Of a stretch of 64,000 bases of DNA, positions 47,082 through 56,386 are shown piece after piece (position 1 is the stretch's first letter; each line of letters starts with the position of its first letter). The notes beneath the pieces were generated by a model. It was not told where the DNA came from. It ran no database searches and saw only the letters and a list, made by a program, of their open reading frames with translations. The stretch comes from Marinobacter fonticola (GTDB lineage Bacteria; Pseudomonadota; Gammaproteobacteria; Pseudomonadales; Oleiphilaceae): contig NZ_CP043042.1 in the NCBI RefSeq assembly GCF_008122265.1, positions 3,968,001 through 4,032,000 of the forward strand, read 5' to 3'. A program made the position numbers and the translations under genes.

Positions 47082-48116
47082 TCACCCCTGACTCAACAGC
47101 TCCCGCAAATCCGTAATCGCCGAGTTGGCTCTTGCCAGGTAGGACGCCATGGTCAGTGAGTGGTTGGCGAGAATGCCGAATCCGCTACCATTGAGCACCA
47201 CCGGACTCCACATCGACTCCTGAGAGCCTTCAAGCTCGATAATGACCTGACGCACGCTTACCAACGCGTTCTTGTCCATCAAGACCTTGCGGAAATCCAC
47301 TTCGATGGCGCGGAAGATGTGCAGCAGCGCCCAAGAGGTACCCCGAGCCTCGTAGAAGACATCGTCGATTTGGCTCCAAGGGGTCCTAACCACTTTGTAT
47401 TCGTCAGATGTTTCGGTTTCCGGCAGCTCCCGCATACCCTCGCCAATGCTCTGCTTGCCCACGCTCTCACTCAAGCGCCGGGAGAGACTGCCCAGCCGGG
47501 TTTCCAGATCCGCCAGCCAATTGTTGAGATTGTCGGCACGCGCATAGAACTGAGCCCGGGGCTGCTGGGGGTCGGACAGACGGCTCAGGTAGCGTTTGAG
47601 GGCATCGATCCCCTTCTGGTATTCGGACTCGGTGGCAGGCAGAACCCAACTGCTATTGTCGAAGTGCATTTGCGGCTCGGCAACCGTCAGGTCCGGATCT
47701 TCCGCCGACTGGCTCTGCGAGCGGCTGATATCCTTGCGCAGCGCCCGGGTCATATCCCGCAGCTGTACCAGCACACCGAACTCCCAGCGGGGCATGTTAT
47801 CCATCCACACGCCGGGCGGAAAAAGATCGTTGGTAATATAGCCGCCGGGCTTGTTCAACAGGGTTTCGGCCATCTTGATCAACGTCGCCGTGGTGGTAAA
47901 ACCGGTCACCATTTCCCGATCCATCGCGCGCGCCGTCTCGCGCGTTTGCTCCTTGACCGAAAACGTATTCGGTTCGCTACTCCAGTAAATGCCAAGAATG
48001 GCCACCACCACCAGATAGACCACCAGCAAGGCCACGAGGAGCTTCGCCACCTTGCCGGCGCCACCCCGCGTATCGCCCGCCGATCCCCGGAAAAACCGTT
48101 TGGTTTTGCTCCACAT
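47082..48116 (-). CDS. DUF2333 family membrane protein
   Basis: This 344-residue protein has one N-terminal membrane helix (KLLVALLVVYLVVVAILGIYW) and a large helical periplasmic part including GGYITNDLFPPGVWMDNMPRWE, characteristic of DUF2333. The family is widespread in gammaproteobacteria and has no known function. It is preceded on the same strand, 142 bp upstream, by the LapD-like gene, but no coupling is evident. Confidence 0.85.
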   Translation of the reverse strand: MWSKTKRFFRGSAGDTRGGAGKVAKLLVALLVVYLVVVAILGIYWSSEPNTFSVKEQTRETARAMDREMVTGFTTTATLIKMAETLLNKPGGYITNDLFPPGVWMDNMPRWEFGVLVQLRDMTRALRKDISRSQSQSAEDPDLTVAEPQMHFDNSSWVLPATESEYQKGIDALKRYLSRLSDPQQPRAQFYARADNLNNWLADLETRLGSLSRRLSESVGKQSIGEGMRELPETETSDEYKVVRTPWSQIDDVFYEARGTSWALLHIFRAIEVDFRKVLMDKNALVSVRQVIIELEGSQESMWSPVVLNGSGFGILANHSLTMASYLARANSAITDLRELLSQG

Positions 48117-48258
48117 AGCCTTGCACCTTGTTTCGTCTGTGATGAGGTTGATGCTGTTAGCCCTGCTCTATCCTGAGCGGACACCGCGCTATCGTGCCCT
48201 TACCTTGCCGGATTGTCGGGATCACCGCAATTGGAGCCGGGGCCTAGAGCGCCTGGCC

Positions 48259-50229
48259 TCAGGGCAAGTTTTCATCGGGACGCGCCAGATGGTAACCGGT
48301 ACCGCCATCCACGCCTGACTCGGTGACTATATGCCATTCGGCTGCGGTTTCGACCCCGGCCGCAAACACCTCGACCCCGCGACTGTGGGCGATAGTCACG
48401 ATGGACTTCAGGTAAAAACGGTTATCCGGATGCGTGTCGATATTGTGAATAAAGCTTGGATCAATACGCAGCGCCTGAAAAGGCAGATTACGCAGATAGC
48501 TGAAAGGTACGCCACCGACGCCAAAGTGGTCGACCAACACTCTGACGCCAAGCCGCCGCAGCAGGCGCACACAAAGCCCCACCTCGGTCCGGCGATGCTG
48601 CACGGCATCTTCCGCCACGCAAACCCAGAGACGGCTCCTGACGCCGTGAGCCTGTGTCAGCATCTGATCGATCTGCTCCCGAAACGCCTTGTCGGCAACG
48701 GATGACGAGCCGAAGGTGATGCTAAATTCAAGCGCCGGGTGCTGGTGCAGCAGCGCCAACACCCGGTCGAGAACCCGCACGTCCAGTTGTGCCATTAACT
48801 GGAACCGTTCAGCCATGGGCACGAACACGCCCGCCGCAACCCACTCACCATCGATCTCCAGACGCGACATGACATGATAGTGGTGGACCTCGCGGCTGGA
48901 GATTCTCAGCAGTGGCTGGAACAATAACTTGATGGAATCGTTCTCCAACGCCGCCTGCAGGTGTTCGCGCCACTGTTCGACACCGTGCTGGGTCGACTGA
49001 GTGACATCGAACACTTTACAGTTGCTCTCGCGTGACATTTGAGCCTGACGCAGCGCTTCGTCGCAGGCTTCGAAGAGCCCGCTCACACGGCTATCGTCGT
49101 TAGCGGCCGCCAGTCCGGCGTGAACCGCCACGTCTACTCCATTAGCCCGATCCGAGTATATGCCGTCCAGCTCCATCACCAGCGACTGCAACCAGAAGCG
49201 GGCATCGACAAGGGCAGCGCCGGGCAGGAACAGCGCAAATTCGGCACCGGCCCGACGCCCGGTGAAGGCCCCCGGGTGCAGACGCTCAAAGGTCCGCAGC
49301 TGCGAGGCCACGGCCTGCAGCATGGCGTCTGCCTCAGAGCGCCCGATCTGGTTATTGAAGTCCCCCAACCCGGCCAGCTGCAGCAACACCAGTACGCCCT
49401 GACGGCGGGATTCCTGGGTTTCGATCATCACCCGAAGACGCTGGTCGAATGCCGAACGGCTGGCGAGGCCAGTCAGGCGATCCTCGTTGTTCATTTGCCG
49501 CAAATGCGCTATCAGCTTGCCCTGACCTTCGAACAGCGCCCCCATATCTCCGGCCATTTGGTTCATGGCGTATGTCACCCTGGCCAGCTCTCGGGTACCC
49601 GCATCCGGTGCCTTAAATCGGAAGTCGCGACGGCGAATCGCCTCAGCCTGCCGTTCCAGCCCGTCAAGCGGACGCAGGGCACGCCGCATCATCAGGTAAA
49701 GCAGCAGCAGCGCACCACCGCCAATGACCAAAGTCCCCAAAGCCAACCGCCGGGCCATACGCCACAGGTCCTGATAGCCCGCCCCGGGATGGCTGGTCAC
49801 CTCCACGGTGCCCAAAAATTGCCAGCCACGCATGACCGACGCCTCTGCGCGAAAGTCTTCCAGCGGTAGATCCGTCAGCTCGACAAACCAGGCGGGCACC
49901 CTGGAAACGAGCGCATTATCGCGGCGTTCGATCACGAACGCCTGAGCAACGTTCTCATAGCGAATGGATAAATAGCGGCTGCTGTCGAAGGTGGCATCGA
50001 TCAGAGACGACGATGCCACCGGATCGCGACCGTCGATTGCATTGGAAAGGGACAGGCCCACGGCCACCGCACCGTCGTTCGCGTGGCCTTCGAGCTGCTC
50101 GACGATATAGCCTCGGAATACCGCCATACTCGCCAGCAGACTGGCCACGAGCAGGAGCAAAATCAGGCTCCCGGTAAAAAGCAACAGCAACAGCCGGAGT
50201 GAAACGATCCCACGACTTTTTCTGTGCAT
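48259..50229 (-). CDS. LapD-type inner-membrane c-di-GMP receptor with degenerate GGDEF and EAL domains
   Basis: This 656-residue protein has a membrane helix at 12-36, a periplasmic LapD/MoxY-type domain (40-155), a second helix at 162-181, HAMP (183-235), GGDEF (about 250-400) and EAL (415-650). The GGDEF motif is RAGAEF (326-331) and the EAL triplet is HVM (452-454); DDFG reads DHFG. Neither catalytic activity is expected. This is the LapD pattern, where a degenerate EAL binds c-di-GMP and signals out to control the LapG protease. LapG and a LapA adhesin are not in the window. It is divergent from a diguanylate cyclase gene. Confidence 0.88.
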   Translation of the reverse strand: MHRKSRGIVSLRLLLLLFTGSLILLLLVASLLASMAVFRGYIVEQLEGHANDGAVAVGLSLSNAIDGRDPVASSSLIDATFDSSRYLSIRYENVAQAFVIERRDNALVSRVPAWFVELTDLPLEDFRAEASVMRGWQFLGTVEVTSHPGAGYQDLWRMARRLALGTLVIGGGALLLLYLMMRRALRPLDGLERQAEAIRRRDFRFKAPDAGTRELARVTYAMNQMAGDMGALFEGQGKLIAHLRQMNNEDRLTGLASRSAFDQRLRVMIETQESRRQGVLVLLQLAGLGDFNNQIGRSEADAMLQAVASQLRTFERLHPGAFTGRRAGAEFALFLPGAALVDARFWLQSLVMELDGIYSDRANGVDVAVHAGLAAANDDSRVSGLFEACDEALRQAQMSRESNCKVFDVTQSTQHGVEQWREHLQAALENDSIKLLFQPLLRISSREVHHYHVMSRLEIDGEWVAAGVFVPMAERFQLMAQLDVRVLDRVLALLHQHPALEFSITFGSSSVADKAFREQIDQMLTQAHGVRSRLWVCVAEDAVQHRRTEVGLCVRLLRRLGVRVLVDHFGVGGVPFSYLRNLPFQALRIDPSFIHNIDTHPDNRFYLKSIVTIAHSRGVEVFAAGVETAAEWHIVTESGVDGGTGYHLARPDENLP

Positions 50230-50446
50230 CCCTGGCCAATCCCTTTTCGTGAATGGGTGAGCCGGTGCCCGGAACTCGCTCTACGAATCCCCTCCGGCGG
50301 CTCGCGGGCTTCCGGATATGACAAACATTTACATAGCGTCACCTACGCCGACAACATAAAACACTATAGACTCTTCCGTAACCCGATGATGACTCTACAA
50401 TCACAAGATGCAGGAGTTTCTGGACCCGTCTTTGTGCAGATCCGGC

Positions 50447-50520
50447 GTTCAGAGTTCAGAGTTCAGAGTTCAGAGTTCAGAGTTCAGAGTTCAGAGTTCA
50501 GAGTTCAGAGTTCAGAGTTC
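50447..50520. repeat. Heptanucleotide tandem repeat (GTTCAGA), 10.6 copies
   Basis: Ten perfect head-to-tail GTTCAGA units plus GTTC fill 74 bp with no mismatch. The array lies in the 484-bp region between the divergent LapD-like and cyclase genes. Perfect identity suggests recent expansion by slippage. A frame that crosses it (50224-50634) is considered an artefact. Confidence 0.97.
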
Positions 50521-50623
50521 CGTGTCGTTACCGACGCCCCGCTTGGGCAAAAGCTGACACGTAAGAAAAATAACGCTATCCCGGGAAGACGTTGCCGGCG
50601 GGCACCCGCATTTCCGGACCATT

Positions 50624-50690
50624 GGAGCCCCTGAATAGCGCCTAAATCAATCGGAAAGCCAGAGGCAATCCAGGCGCTGTTCAGGGTTCC
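50624..50690. repeat. 67-bp inverted-repeat element of the GGAGCC family
   Basis: The left arm GGAGCCCCTGAATAGCGCCT and the right arm, complement GGAACCCTGAACAGCGCCT, are near-perfect inverted repeats. The element ends 23 bp before the start of the diguanylate cyclase gene, so it must lie in its leader or promoter. Confidence 0.7.
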
Positions 50691-50713
50691 CATAGTGACG
50701 GGCCAGAGACTCA

Positions 50714-52327
50714 ATGACTGAAGACAATCAAAAGGAAAAACTGAAGCAGCACTTTGCCCGGCGGGTGACCACCCAGGCACGCGTTGTCCTCGACACCTGG
50801 CAGAAAGTAAAAGAATCGGCCGATCAGGCGGAAATTCTGCACCGAGACCTTTCCAGCGCCACTGAAAAACTGGTGCGCTACGCCCAGCGCTTCGAGATGG
50901 AAAAGCATGCCGCTGCCGGTGAACAACTGCTTTCGATTCTCCAGCGCTGGCCCCCGGGAAGTCCGCTCTCCGGCGACGTGCAGGACGACATGCAAAGCGC
51001 CATAGATCAGCTCAGCCAGTGCACCCTGCGCCGCACGGACCAAGACCTGGAGGAAGCGCCACGCACCTATCTGCGCACCCCGGTCTATGTTGCCCTGTGC
51101 GAGATGGAGATGGCCCACCGGCTGATTAAACAACTGGAATTCTTTGGCTTCCGCGCCGCTGCCTTCGAGGATGCGGAAACCCTGATCGACGCCTGCAGCC
51201 GGCACAAACCGGAAACCATCCTGGTCGACGTCAACTTCGGCAACGCTCCCCTGACGGGCATCGCCACGGTTGAAGCTCTGCAGGAACGTCACGACACGCC
51301 CATTCCCATCGTTTTCATGAGCGACGAAGACGGCAGCATCGAAACCCGGCTGCGAGCCTCCCGCTGTGGCGGCGAAGAGTTTTTCTATCCATCGGTCGAT
51401 CCCGGTCAGTTGATCGAGAAGATTGAGTCCTACACCCACGGCAACACCGTGGAGCCCTATCGCGTGCTGGTCCTGGACGACTCCCGTGCCCAAGCCAAGT
51501 TCATGGAGAACGTGCTGACCCGCGCCGGCATGAAAGCGCACATCATCACCGACCCCATGCAGATCATCCGTGCGCTGGACGAGTTCTCGCCGGAAATCAT
51601 CGTGCTGGACATGTACATGCCCGGCTGTACCGGCATGGAGATCGCGCGGGTCATCCGCCAGCAGGACCGGTTGCACAGCGTGCCGATCATCTATTTGTCC
51701 GCCGAAGACGATGTCACCAAGCAGCTCCACGCGATGAGCCTGGGTGGCGACGACTTCCTCACCAAGCCGATCGACCCGAAGCACCTGATTGCCACCATCC
51801 ATAACCGGGGCCGCAGAGCAAGATCGCTGCTGGCGCTGATGATCCGGGACAGCCTGACCGGATTGTTCAATCACACCCATACCCTGCACCTGCTCGACCA
51901 GGAAATCGTCAAGGCCAAGCAGAAGGACCAGCCCCTGTGCTTCGCCATGCTGGATATCGACTACTTCAAAAAGATCAACGACACCTACGGCCACCCTATC
52001 GGTGACCGCGTGCTGCGCAGCCTGTCGATGTTCCTCAAGCAGCGTCTGCGTAAGACCGACCACATCGGGCGTTATGGCGGCGAAGAATTCGCCCTGATTC
52101 TGCCTGGCACGCGGGAAAGCGACGCCAAGAACGTCATCAATGAAATCCGCGAGCGCTTCTCCGAACTTCTGCAACCGGCTGGCGCCAACGAATTCAGCGT
52201 GACCTTCAGTTGCGGCATTGCCTCCTGGAGCGGCGACAGCGCGCAAGCCCTGTGCGAGCGCGCTGACCGGGCCCTGTACGAGGCCAAGCGGTTGGGCCGC
52301 AACACCGTGGTATCGGCAAGCATCTGA
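50714..52327 (+). CDS. REC-REC-GGDEF response-regulator diguanylate cyclase
   Basis: This 537-residue PleD-like protein has a helical N-terminal region (1-95) resembling a degenerate Hpt domain, two receiver domains (about 118-235 and 250-370) and a GGDEF domain (375-537). REC1 keeps an Asp (ILVDVNF) but has lost the conserved Lys, so it is probably structural. REC2 has DD, phospho-acceptor D299 (VLDMYMPG), S and K (FLTKPID). The cyclase motif GGEEF (455-459) and the I-site RKTD (446-449) are intact, predicting active, feedback-inhibited c-di-GMP synthesis. No sensor kinase is adjacent. The Shine-Dalgarno is weak (AGAGAC). Confidence 0.92.
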   Translation: MTEDNQKEKLKQHFARRVTTQARVVLDTWQKVKESADQAEILHRDLSSATEKLVRYAQRFEMEKHAAAGEQLLSILQRWPPGSPLSGDVQDDMQSAIDQLSQCTLRRTDQDLEEAPRTYLRTPVYVALCEMEMAHRLIKQLEFFGFRAAAFEDAETLIDACSRHKPETILVDVNFGNAPLTGIATVEALQERHDTPIPIVFMSDEDGSIETRLRASRCGGEEFFYPSVDPGQLIEKIESYTHGNTVEPYRVLVLDDSRAQAKFMENVLTRAGMKAHIITDPMQIIRALDEFSPEIIVLDMYMPGCTGMEIARVIRQQDRLHSVPIIYLSAEDDVTKQLHAMSLGGDDFLTKPIDPKHLIATIHNRGRRARSLLALMIRDSLTGLFNHTHTLHLLDQEIVKAKQKDQPLCFAMLDIDYFKKINDTYGHPIGDRVLRSLSMFLKQRLRKTDHIGRYGGEEFALILPGTRESDAKNVINEIRERFSELLQPAGANEFSVTFSCGIASWSGDSAQALCERADRALYEAKRLGRNTVVSASI

Positions 52328-52826
52328 TCCGGATCCTCGATTCGGATCAGTCCGGGCAAGTTCTACCGGCGCCAGCGCACGTTCGGATTGATCCACATTA
52401 GCAACGACACAAGTGGATGTCGGCGCTGCACAAGCCGCCATCCACCGACTCCGACGCCTTACCGCCTTGTATTTCCCGTCAACTTTAAGCTCTCGTTTTC
52501 CCGCCTTTTTAGCCTCTTCGCTCTCCACTTTCCCTGGTTTCCCAGCCGGGAAAACTCTGATTAGGTCTCTTGGCAATTCTGGGTTGCCCTGAACGCCGGG
52601 ATTGCCCTTAACGTCAATCAGCGGCGCCTTAGACCCCCCGCTATGAAACCAACGTCTTATGGACGTTATTTCCTACCTTGTTAACAATGGCCTCGGAGTT
52701 GGCGAGATTGGCCCGCCAAATTGTCAAAAAGTGTTGAAGATATCGTCTGCACTAATCATTATGATTGGAAAATGTCGTTATTTTCGGCGATCCTTCCAAA
52801 AACAATGCGACAACAAGGTTTCAGTC
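52328..52826. other. Intergenic region upstream of aroQ
   Basis: About 500 bp without a supported gene. TGATCCG (52325-52331) and CGGATCA (52343-52349) form a small hairpin overlapping the cyclase stop codon, without a T-tract. The section from about 52640 is AT-richer and probably contains the aroQ-accBC promoter. A frame running through it in phase with aroQ lacks a convincing start. Confidence 0.5.
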
Positions 52827-53267
52827 ATGGCCACTATTCTCGCTCTACACGGCCCCAATCTGAATATGCTTGGCGTTCGGGAGCCAGACGTCTACGGCCA
52901 CGAGACCCTGAACGACATCAACGAGCGCCTGCATCAGCAAGCCAGCGCAGCGGGCCACCATCTACTGCACCTGCAGTCGAACGCAGAGTATGAACTGATC
53001 AACCGCATCCATGAGGCGCGACAGGAAGAGGTGGACTACATTCTGATTAACCCGGCGGCCTTTACGCACACCAGTGTGGCGTTGCGTGACGCTCTGCTGG
53101 CGTCGGAAATACCTTTCATCGAAGTGCACTTGTCCAACGTGCATGCACGCGAACCCTTTCGCCGCCACTCCTACTTTTCGGATGTGGCGGATGGCGTGAT
53201 CAGCGGCCTTGGCAGCCAGAGCTATGACCTGGCACTGCAAGCCGCGATGACGCGATTTGATGACTGA
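52827..53267 (+). CDS. aroQ: 3-dehydroquinate dehydratase, type II
   Basis: This 146-residue enzyme of the shikimate pathway has [18 protein letters not shown] at the N-terminus with the active-site Tyr and Arg, [17 protein letters not shown], and [21 protein letters not shown]. The ATG at 52827 was chosen because the conserved core starts three residues later. It heads the aroQ-accB-accC cluster. Confidence 0.97.
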   Translation: MATILALHGPNLNMLGVREPDVYGHETLNDINERLHQQASAAGHHLLHLQSNAEYELINRIHEARQEEVDYILINPAAFTHTSVALRDALLASEIPFIEVHLSNVHAREPFRRHSYFSDVADGVISGLGSQSYDLALQAAMTRFDD

Positions 53268-53326
53268 GTGGCGATAGAAGCTCAAGCAATTTCGACGAGA
53301 ACAAGCCTATTTCGACGAGAAAAACT

Positions 53327-53785
53327 ATGGATATTCGCAAAGTTAAAAAGCTGATTGAACTGATTGAAGAGTCGGACGTGGAAGAGCTGGAAATCCGCGA
53401 GGGCGAGGACGCTGTGCGCATCACCCGCCGTCGCAGCCAGGCTGAATTCGCGCAAATGCCCGCCCAGTATGCGCCGCAACCTGCGGCGGCACCGGCGCCG
53501 CAAAACGAAGCGCCTTCGGCGTCCGAGGAGTCGGCCGACAACAAGCCTTCCGGTCATTCGGTGCTGTCGCCCATGGTAGGTACCTTCTATCGTGCGCCCT
53601 CGCCGACCTCCAAGTCGTTCGCTGAAGTGGGCCAATCGGTGGTGGCCGGCGATGTGATTTGTATCGTTGAAGCGATGAAGATGATGAACCAGATTGAAGC
53701 CGACAAGAGCGGCACCATCGTCGACATCCTCGTAGAGAACGGGCAACCGGTCGAGTTTGACCAGCCCCTTTTTGTAATCGCCTGA
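53327..53785 (+). CDS. accB: Biotin carboxyl carrier protein of acetyl-CoA carboxylase
   Basis: This 152-residue protein has an N-terminal [23 protein letters not shown] segment, an Ala/Pro-rich flexible linker ([14 protein letters not shown]) and a C-terminal biotinyl domain with [10 protein letters not shown] carrying the biotin lysine. It shuttles carboxybiotin between AccC and the AccAD carboxyltransferase for malonyl-CoA synthesis. It lies 59 bp after aroQ and 17 bp before accC. Confidence 0.98.
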   Translation: MDIRKVKKLIELIEESDVEELEIREGEDAVRITRRRSQAEFAQMPAQYAPQPAAAPAPQNEAPSASEESADNKPSGHSVLSPMVGTFYRAPSPTSKSFAEVGQSVVAGDVICIVEAMKMMNQIEADKSGTIVDILVENGQPVEFDQPLFVIA

Positions 53786-53802
53786 TCGAAGACGACTGAC
53801 CC

Positions 53803-55149
53803 ATGGCCATGATTGAAAAAGTCCTGATAGCCAACCGGGGCGAGATTGCGCTTCGCATCCTGCGCGCTTGCAAGGAGCTAGGCATCCGCACCGTTGCCGT
53901 GCATTCCCAGGTCGATCGCGACCTGATGCACGTACGGCTCGCCGACGAGTCCGTCTGTATCGGACCCAACAGCGCGAGTGAAAGTTACCTCAACATTCCC
54001 GCCATTATCAGCGCGGCCGAAGTCACCGACGCCGTGGGCATCCACCCCGGTTACGGCTTCCTGGCGGAAAATGCCGACTTCGCCGAACAGGTGGAAAAAA
54101 GCGGTTTCCGCTTTATCGGCCCGCGGGCGGAAACCATCCGCTTGATGGGCAACAAGGTGTCCGCCATCAACGCCATGGTCAAGGCCGGCGTACCGACGGT
54201 TCCGGGCTCCGACGGTCCGATTACCGACGACGACGAACACACCCTGGCTGTGGCCCGCAAGATCGGCTATCCAGTGATCATCAAGGCCGCTTCCGGTGGT
54301 GGCGGTCGCGGTATGCAGGTGGTGCACTCCGAAGCATCGCTGCTCAAGAGCATTCAGATTACCCAGTCCGAAGCCCGCAACGCCTTTGGCGACGAAACCT
54401 GCTACCTGGAGAAATACCTGGAGCGGCCGCGCCACGTAGAAGTTCAGGTGCTGGCTGACACCCACGGCAACGTCATTCACCTGGGCGACCGCGACTGTTC
54501 CATGCAGCGCCGCCACCAGAAGGTGATCGAAGAGGCCCCTGCCCCGAACATCGATCCCAAAGCCCGGGAACAGGCGCTCAAGGCCTGCGTCGATGCCTGT
54601 CAGGAAATCGGCTATGTCGGTGCAGGCACCTTCGAATTCCTGTATCAGGACGGCAACTTCTACTTTATCGAAATGAATACGCGGGTCCAGGTCGAACACC
54701 CCGTCTCGGAAATGGTGACCGGGGTGGATATCGTCAAGGAGCAGCTACGGGTCGCCAGCGGTCTGCCGCTGACCTTCAGCCAGGACGAAATCCGTATTGC
54801 CGGACACGCTATCGAGTGTCGAATCAACGCGGAAGACCCTAAAACCTTTGTTCCCAGTCCCGGCCAGGTTAAGCACTTCCACGCGCCGGGCGGCAATGGC
54901 GTGAGGGTGGATTCGCACATGTACAGCGGTTACACCGTGCCGCCGTTCTACGATTCCCTCGTGGGCAAGCTGATCACGTTCGGCGAAGATCGGGAGACGG
55001 CCCGCAAGCGCATGAAAAACGCCCTGGACGAGCTGGTCGTGGAAGGTATCAAGACTAACCAGAGCCTGCATCGGCGGTTGATTCTTGACGCTGGCTTCAA
55101 GAACGTGGAGTTTACCATCCACTATCTTGAGAAGCTGATCAGGGACTAG
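53803..55149 (+). CDS. accC: Biotin carboxylase subunit of acetyl-CoA carboxylase
   Basis: This 448-residue ATP-grasp enzyme (E. coli AccC has 449) has [53 protein letters not shown] and [20 protein letters not shown]. It carboxylates the biotin of AccB with bicarbonate and ATP. It is distinct from the pyruvate carboxylase-type paralogue at 42064. Confidence 0.98.
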   Translation: MAMIEKVLIANRGEIALRILRACKELGIRTVAVHSQVDRDLMHVRLADESVCIGPNSASESYLNIPAIISAAEVTDAVGIHPGYGFLAENADFAEQVEKSGFRFIGPRAETIRLMGNKVSAINAMVKAGVPTVPGSDGPITDDDEHTLAVARKIGYPVIIKAASGGGGRGMQVVHSEASLLKSIQITQSEARNAFGDETCYLEKYLERPRHVEVQVLADTHGNVIHLGDRDCSMQRRHQKVIEEAPAPNIDPKAREQALKACVDACQEIGYVGAGTFEFLYQDGNFYFIEMNTRVQVEHPVSEMVTGVDIVKEQLRVASGLPLTFSQDEIRIAGHAIECRINAEDPKTFVPSPGQVKHFHAPGGNGVRVDSHMYSGYTVPPFYDSLVGKLITFGEDRETARKRMKNALDELVVEGIKTNQSLHRRLILDAGFKNVEFTIHYLEKLIRD

Positions 55150-55318
55150 GCGTCTGCCAGGGTAGCACTGCGGGGCGTCCTACGGGCGCGGCTGTGCTGC
55201 TGCCCGACGGCGCTGCACTCGCTTGAATTGGCCACGACCAGCCCTGCGCTCTTGCGCCTGCCAGGCAACCGTACAGCCAGCCTGACAGGCGACCAACTTT
55301 TGTTAAGGGACACTAGCT

Positions 55319-56215
55319 ATGCGCTGGATCCAGATGCGTGTTCCCACTGACCCGGAGCACGCCGAATTACTGGAAGACATTCTTATGGAGGCCGGCGCCG
55401 AGGCGGTCACCATGGAGGACGCCGCAGACCAGCCTCTGTACGAACCCGATCCCGGCACGACGCCCCTTTGGGGCCAGACCCGGGTCACCGGTCTGTTCAA
55501 TGCCGACGCCAGCATCGACTCGCTACAGGCTATGGTAGCCACCGCCTATCACCAGCAAACCCAGGAGGAGCTCGGCGAGATTGATGTCGAGCTGCTCGAA
55601 GATAAGGACTGGGAGCGGGCCTGGATGGAGGATTTCAAACCTTTGTCCTTCGGTGATCGCCTGTGGATCGTTCCTAGCTGGCACGATGCGCCGGACCCCC
55701 ATGCCGCAAACCTGTTGCTCGATCCTGGTTTGGCTTTTGGTACCGGCACTCACCCCACCACCGCGCTATGTCTGGAATGGCTTGACGGCCAGGATGTCGA
55801 GGACAACCAAGTCATCGACTACGGCTGCGGCTCCGGCATTCTCGGCCTCGCCGCGCTGTTACTCGGCGCCAAACACGTGATCGGTGTGGACACCGATCCC
55901 CAGGCTCTGGAAGCCAGCCGCGACAACGCCCGCCGCAACCAGATCGAGGATCCGCGTATGGACCTCTATCTGCCGGATCAAGAGCCGGATACGCAGACTG
56001 ACGTCATGCTTGCCAACATCCTCGCCCAGCCATTAATCGGCCTGGCATCCAAACTGGCCAGCCGAGTTCGCGATGGTGGCGATATCGTACTGTCCGGCAT
56101 CCTATCGACCCAGGCCCGTGACGTGATGGACGCGTACGAGCCTTGGTTCGCGATGGACGAGCCGGCCCAGCGGGAAGACTGGATTCGCCTGACAGGGCGG
56201 CGTCGCAACAGATGA
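55319..56215 (+). CDS. prmA: Ribosomal protein L11 methyltransferase
   Basis: This 298-residue SAM methyltransferase has an N-terminal L11-recognition domain (MRWIQMRVPTDPEHAELLED). The catalytic domain carries VIDYGCGSGILGLAALLLGA, GVDTDPQALEASRDNA and MLANILAQPLI. It trimethylates L11. The 169-bp gap after accC suggests either a weak link to the acc operon or its own promoter. Confidence 0.97.
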   Translation: MRWIQMRVPTDPEHAELLEDILMEAGAEAVTMEDAADQPLYEPDPGTTPLWGQTRVTGLFNADASIDSLQAMVATAYHQQTQEELGEIDVELLEDKDWERAWMEDFKPLSFGDRLWIVPSWHDAPDPHAANLLLDPGLAFGTGTHPTTALCLEWLDGQDVEDNQVIDYGCGSGILGLAALLLGAKHVIGVDTDPQALEASRDNARRNQIEDPRMDLYLPDQEPDTQTDVMLANILAQPLIGLASKLASRVRDGGDIVLSGILSTQARDVMDAYEPWFAMDEPAQREDWIRLTGRRRNR

Positions 56216-56239
56216 CGGCAGCGCAGCGACGGTCTACAC

Positions 56240-56293
56240 TGTGGTCCTCAAAACGCCTGTAGACCTCAGAACGATTGTAGACCTCGAAATGCG
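56240..56293. repeat. Three degenerate 18-bp tandem repeats
   Basis: Units beginning TGTGGTCCTC, TGTAGACCTC and TGTAGACCTC start exactly 18 bp apart at 56240, 56258 and 56276. They lie in the 171-bp interval between prmA and the zinc-ribbon gene and could be protein-binding sites or decayed tandem duplications. Confidence 0.7.
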
Positions 56294-56386
56294 CATACGC
56301 ACCAATCTGTTGAGTACGATAAACAGAGGTCTGTTCAGTAGGACAAATAAGGAAATCTGCGCCGTTACCCGCAACAGGAACAGAGG

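Noticed and set aside
47160..48176. A 338-residue plus-strand frame
   Set aside because: Antisense to the DUF2333 gene; its His/Arg-rich composition is typical of a shadow frame.
50224..50634. A 136-residue frame crossing the GTTCAGA array
   Set aside because: A third of it is an artefact repeat (RVQSSEF units) produced by translating the 7-bp array, and the rest shows no similarity or ribosome site.
50711..52576. A 621-residue open frame on the minus strand
   Set aside because: It is antisense to the whole diguanylate cyclase gene, whose product has clear receiver and GGEEF motifs. The minus-strand translation has no recognisable domain and arises from high GC content.
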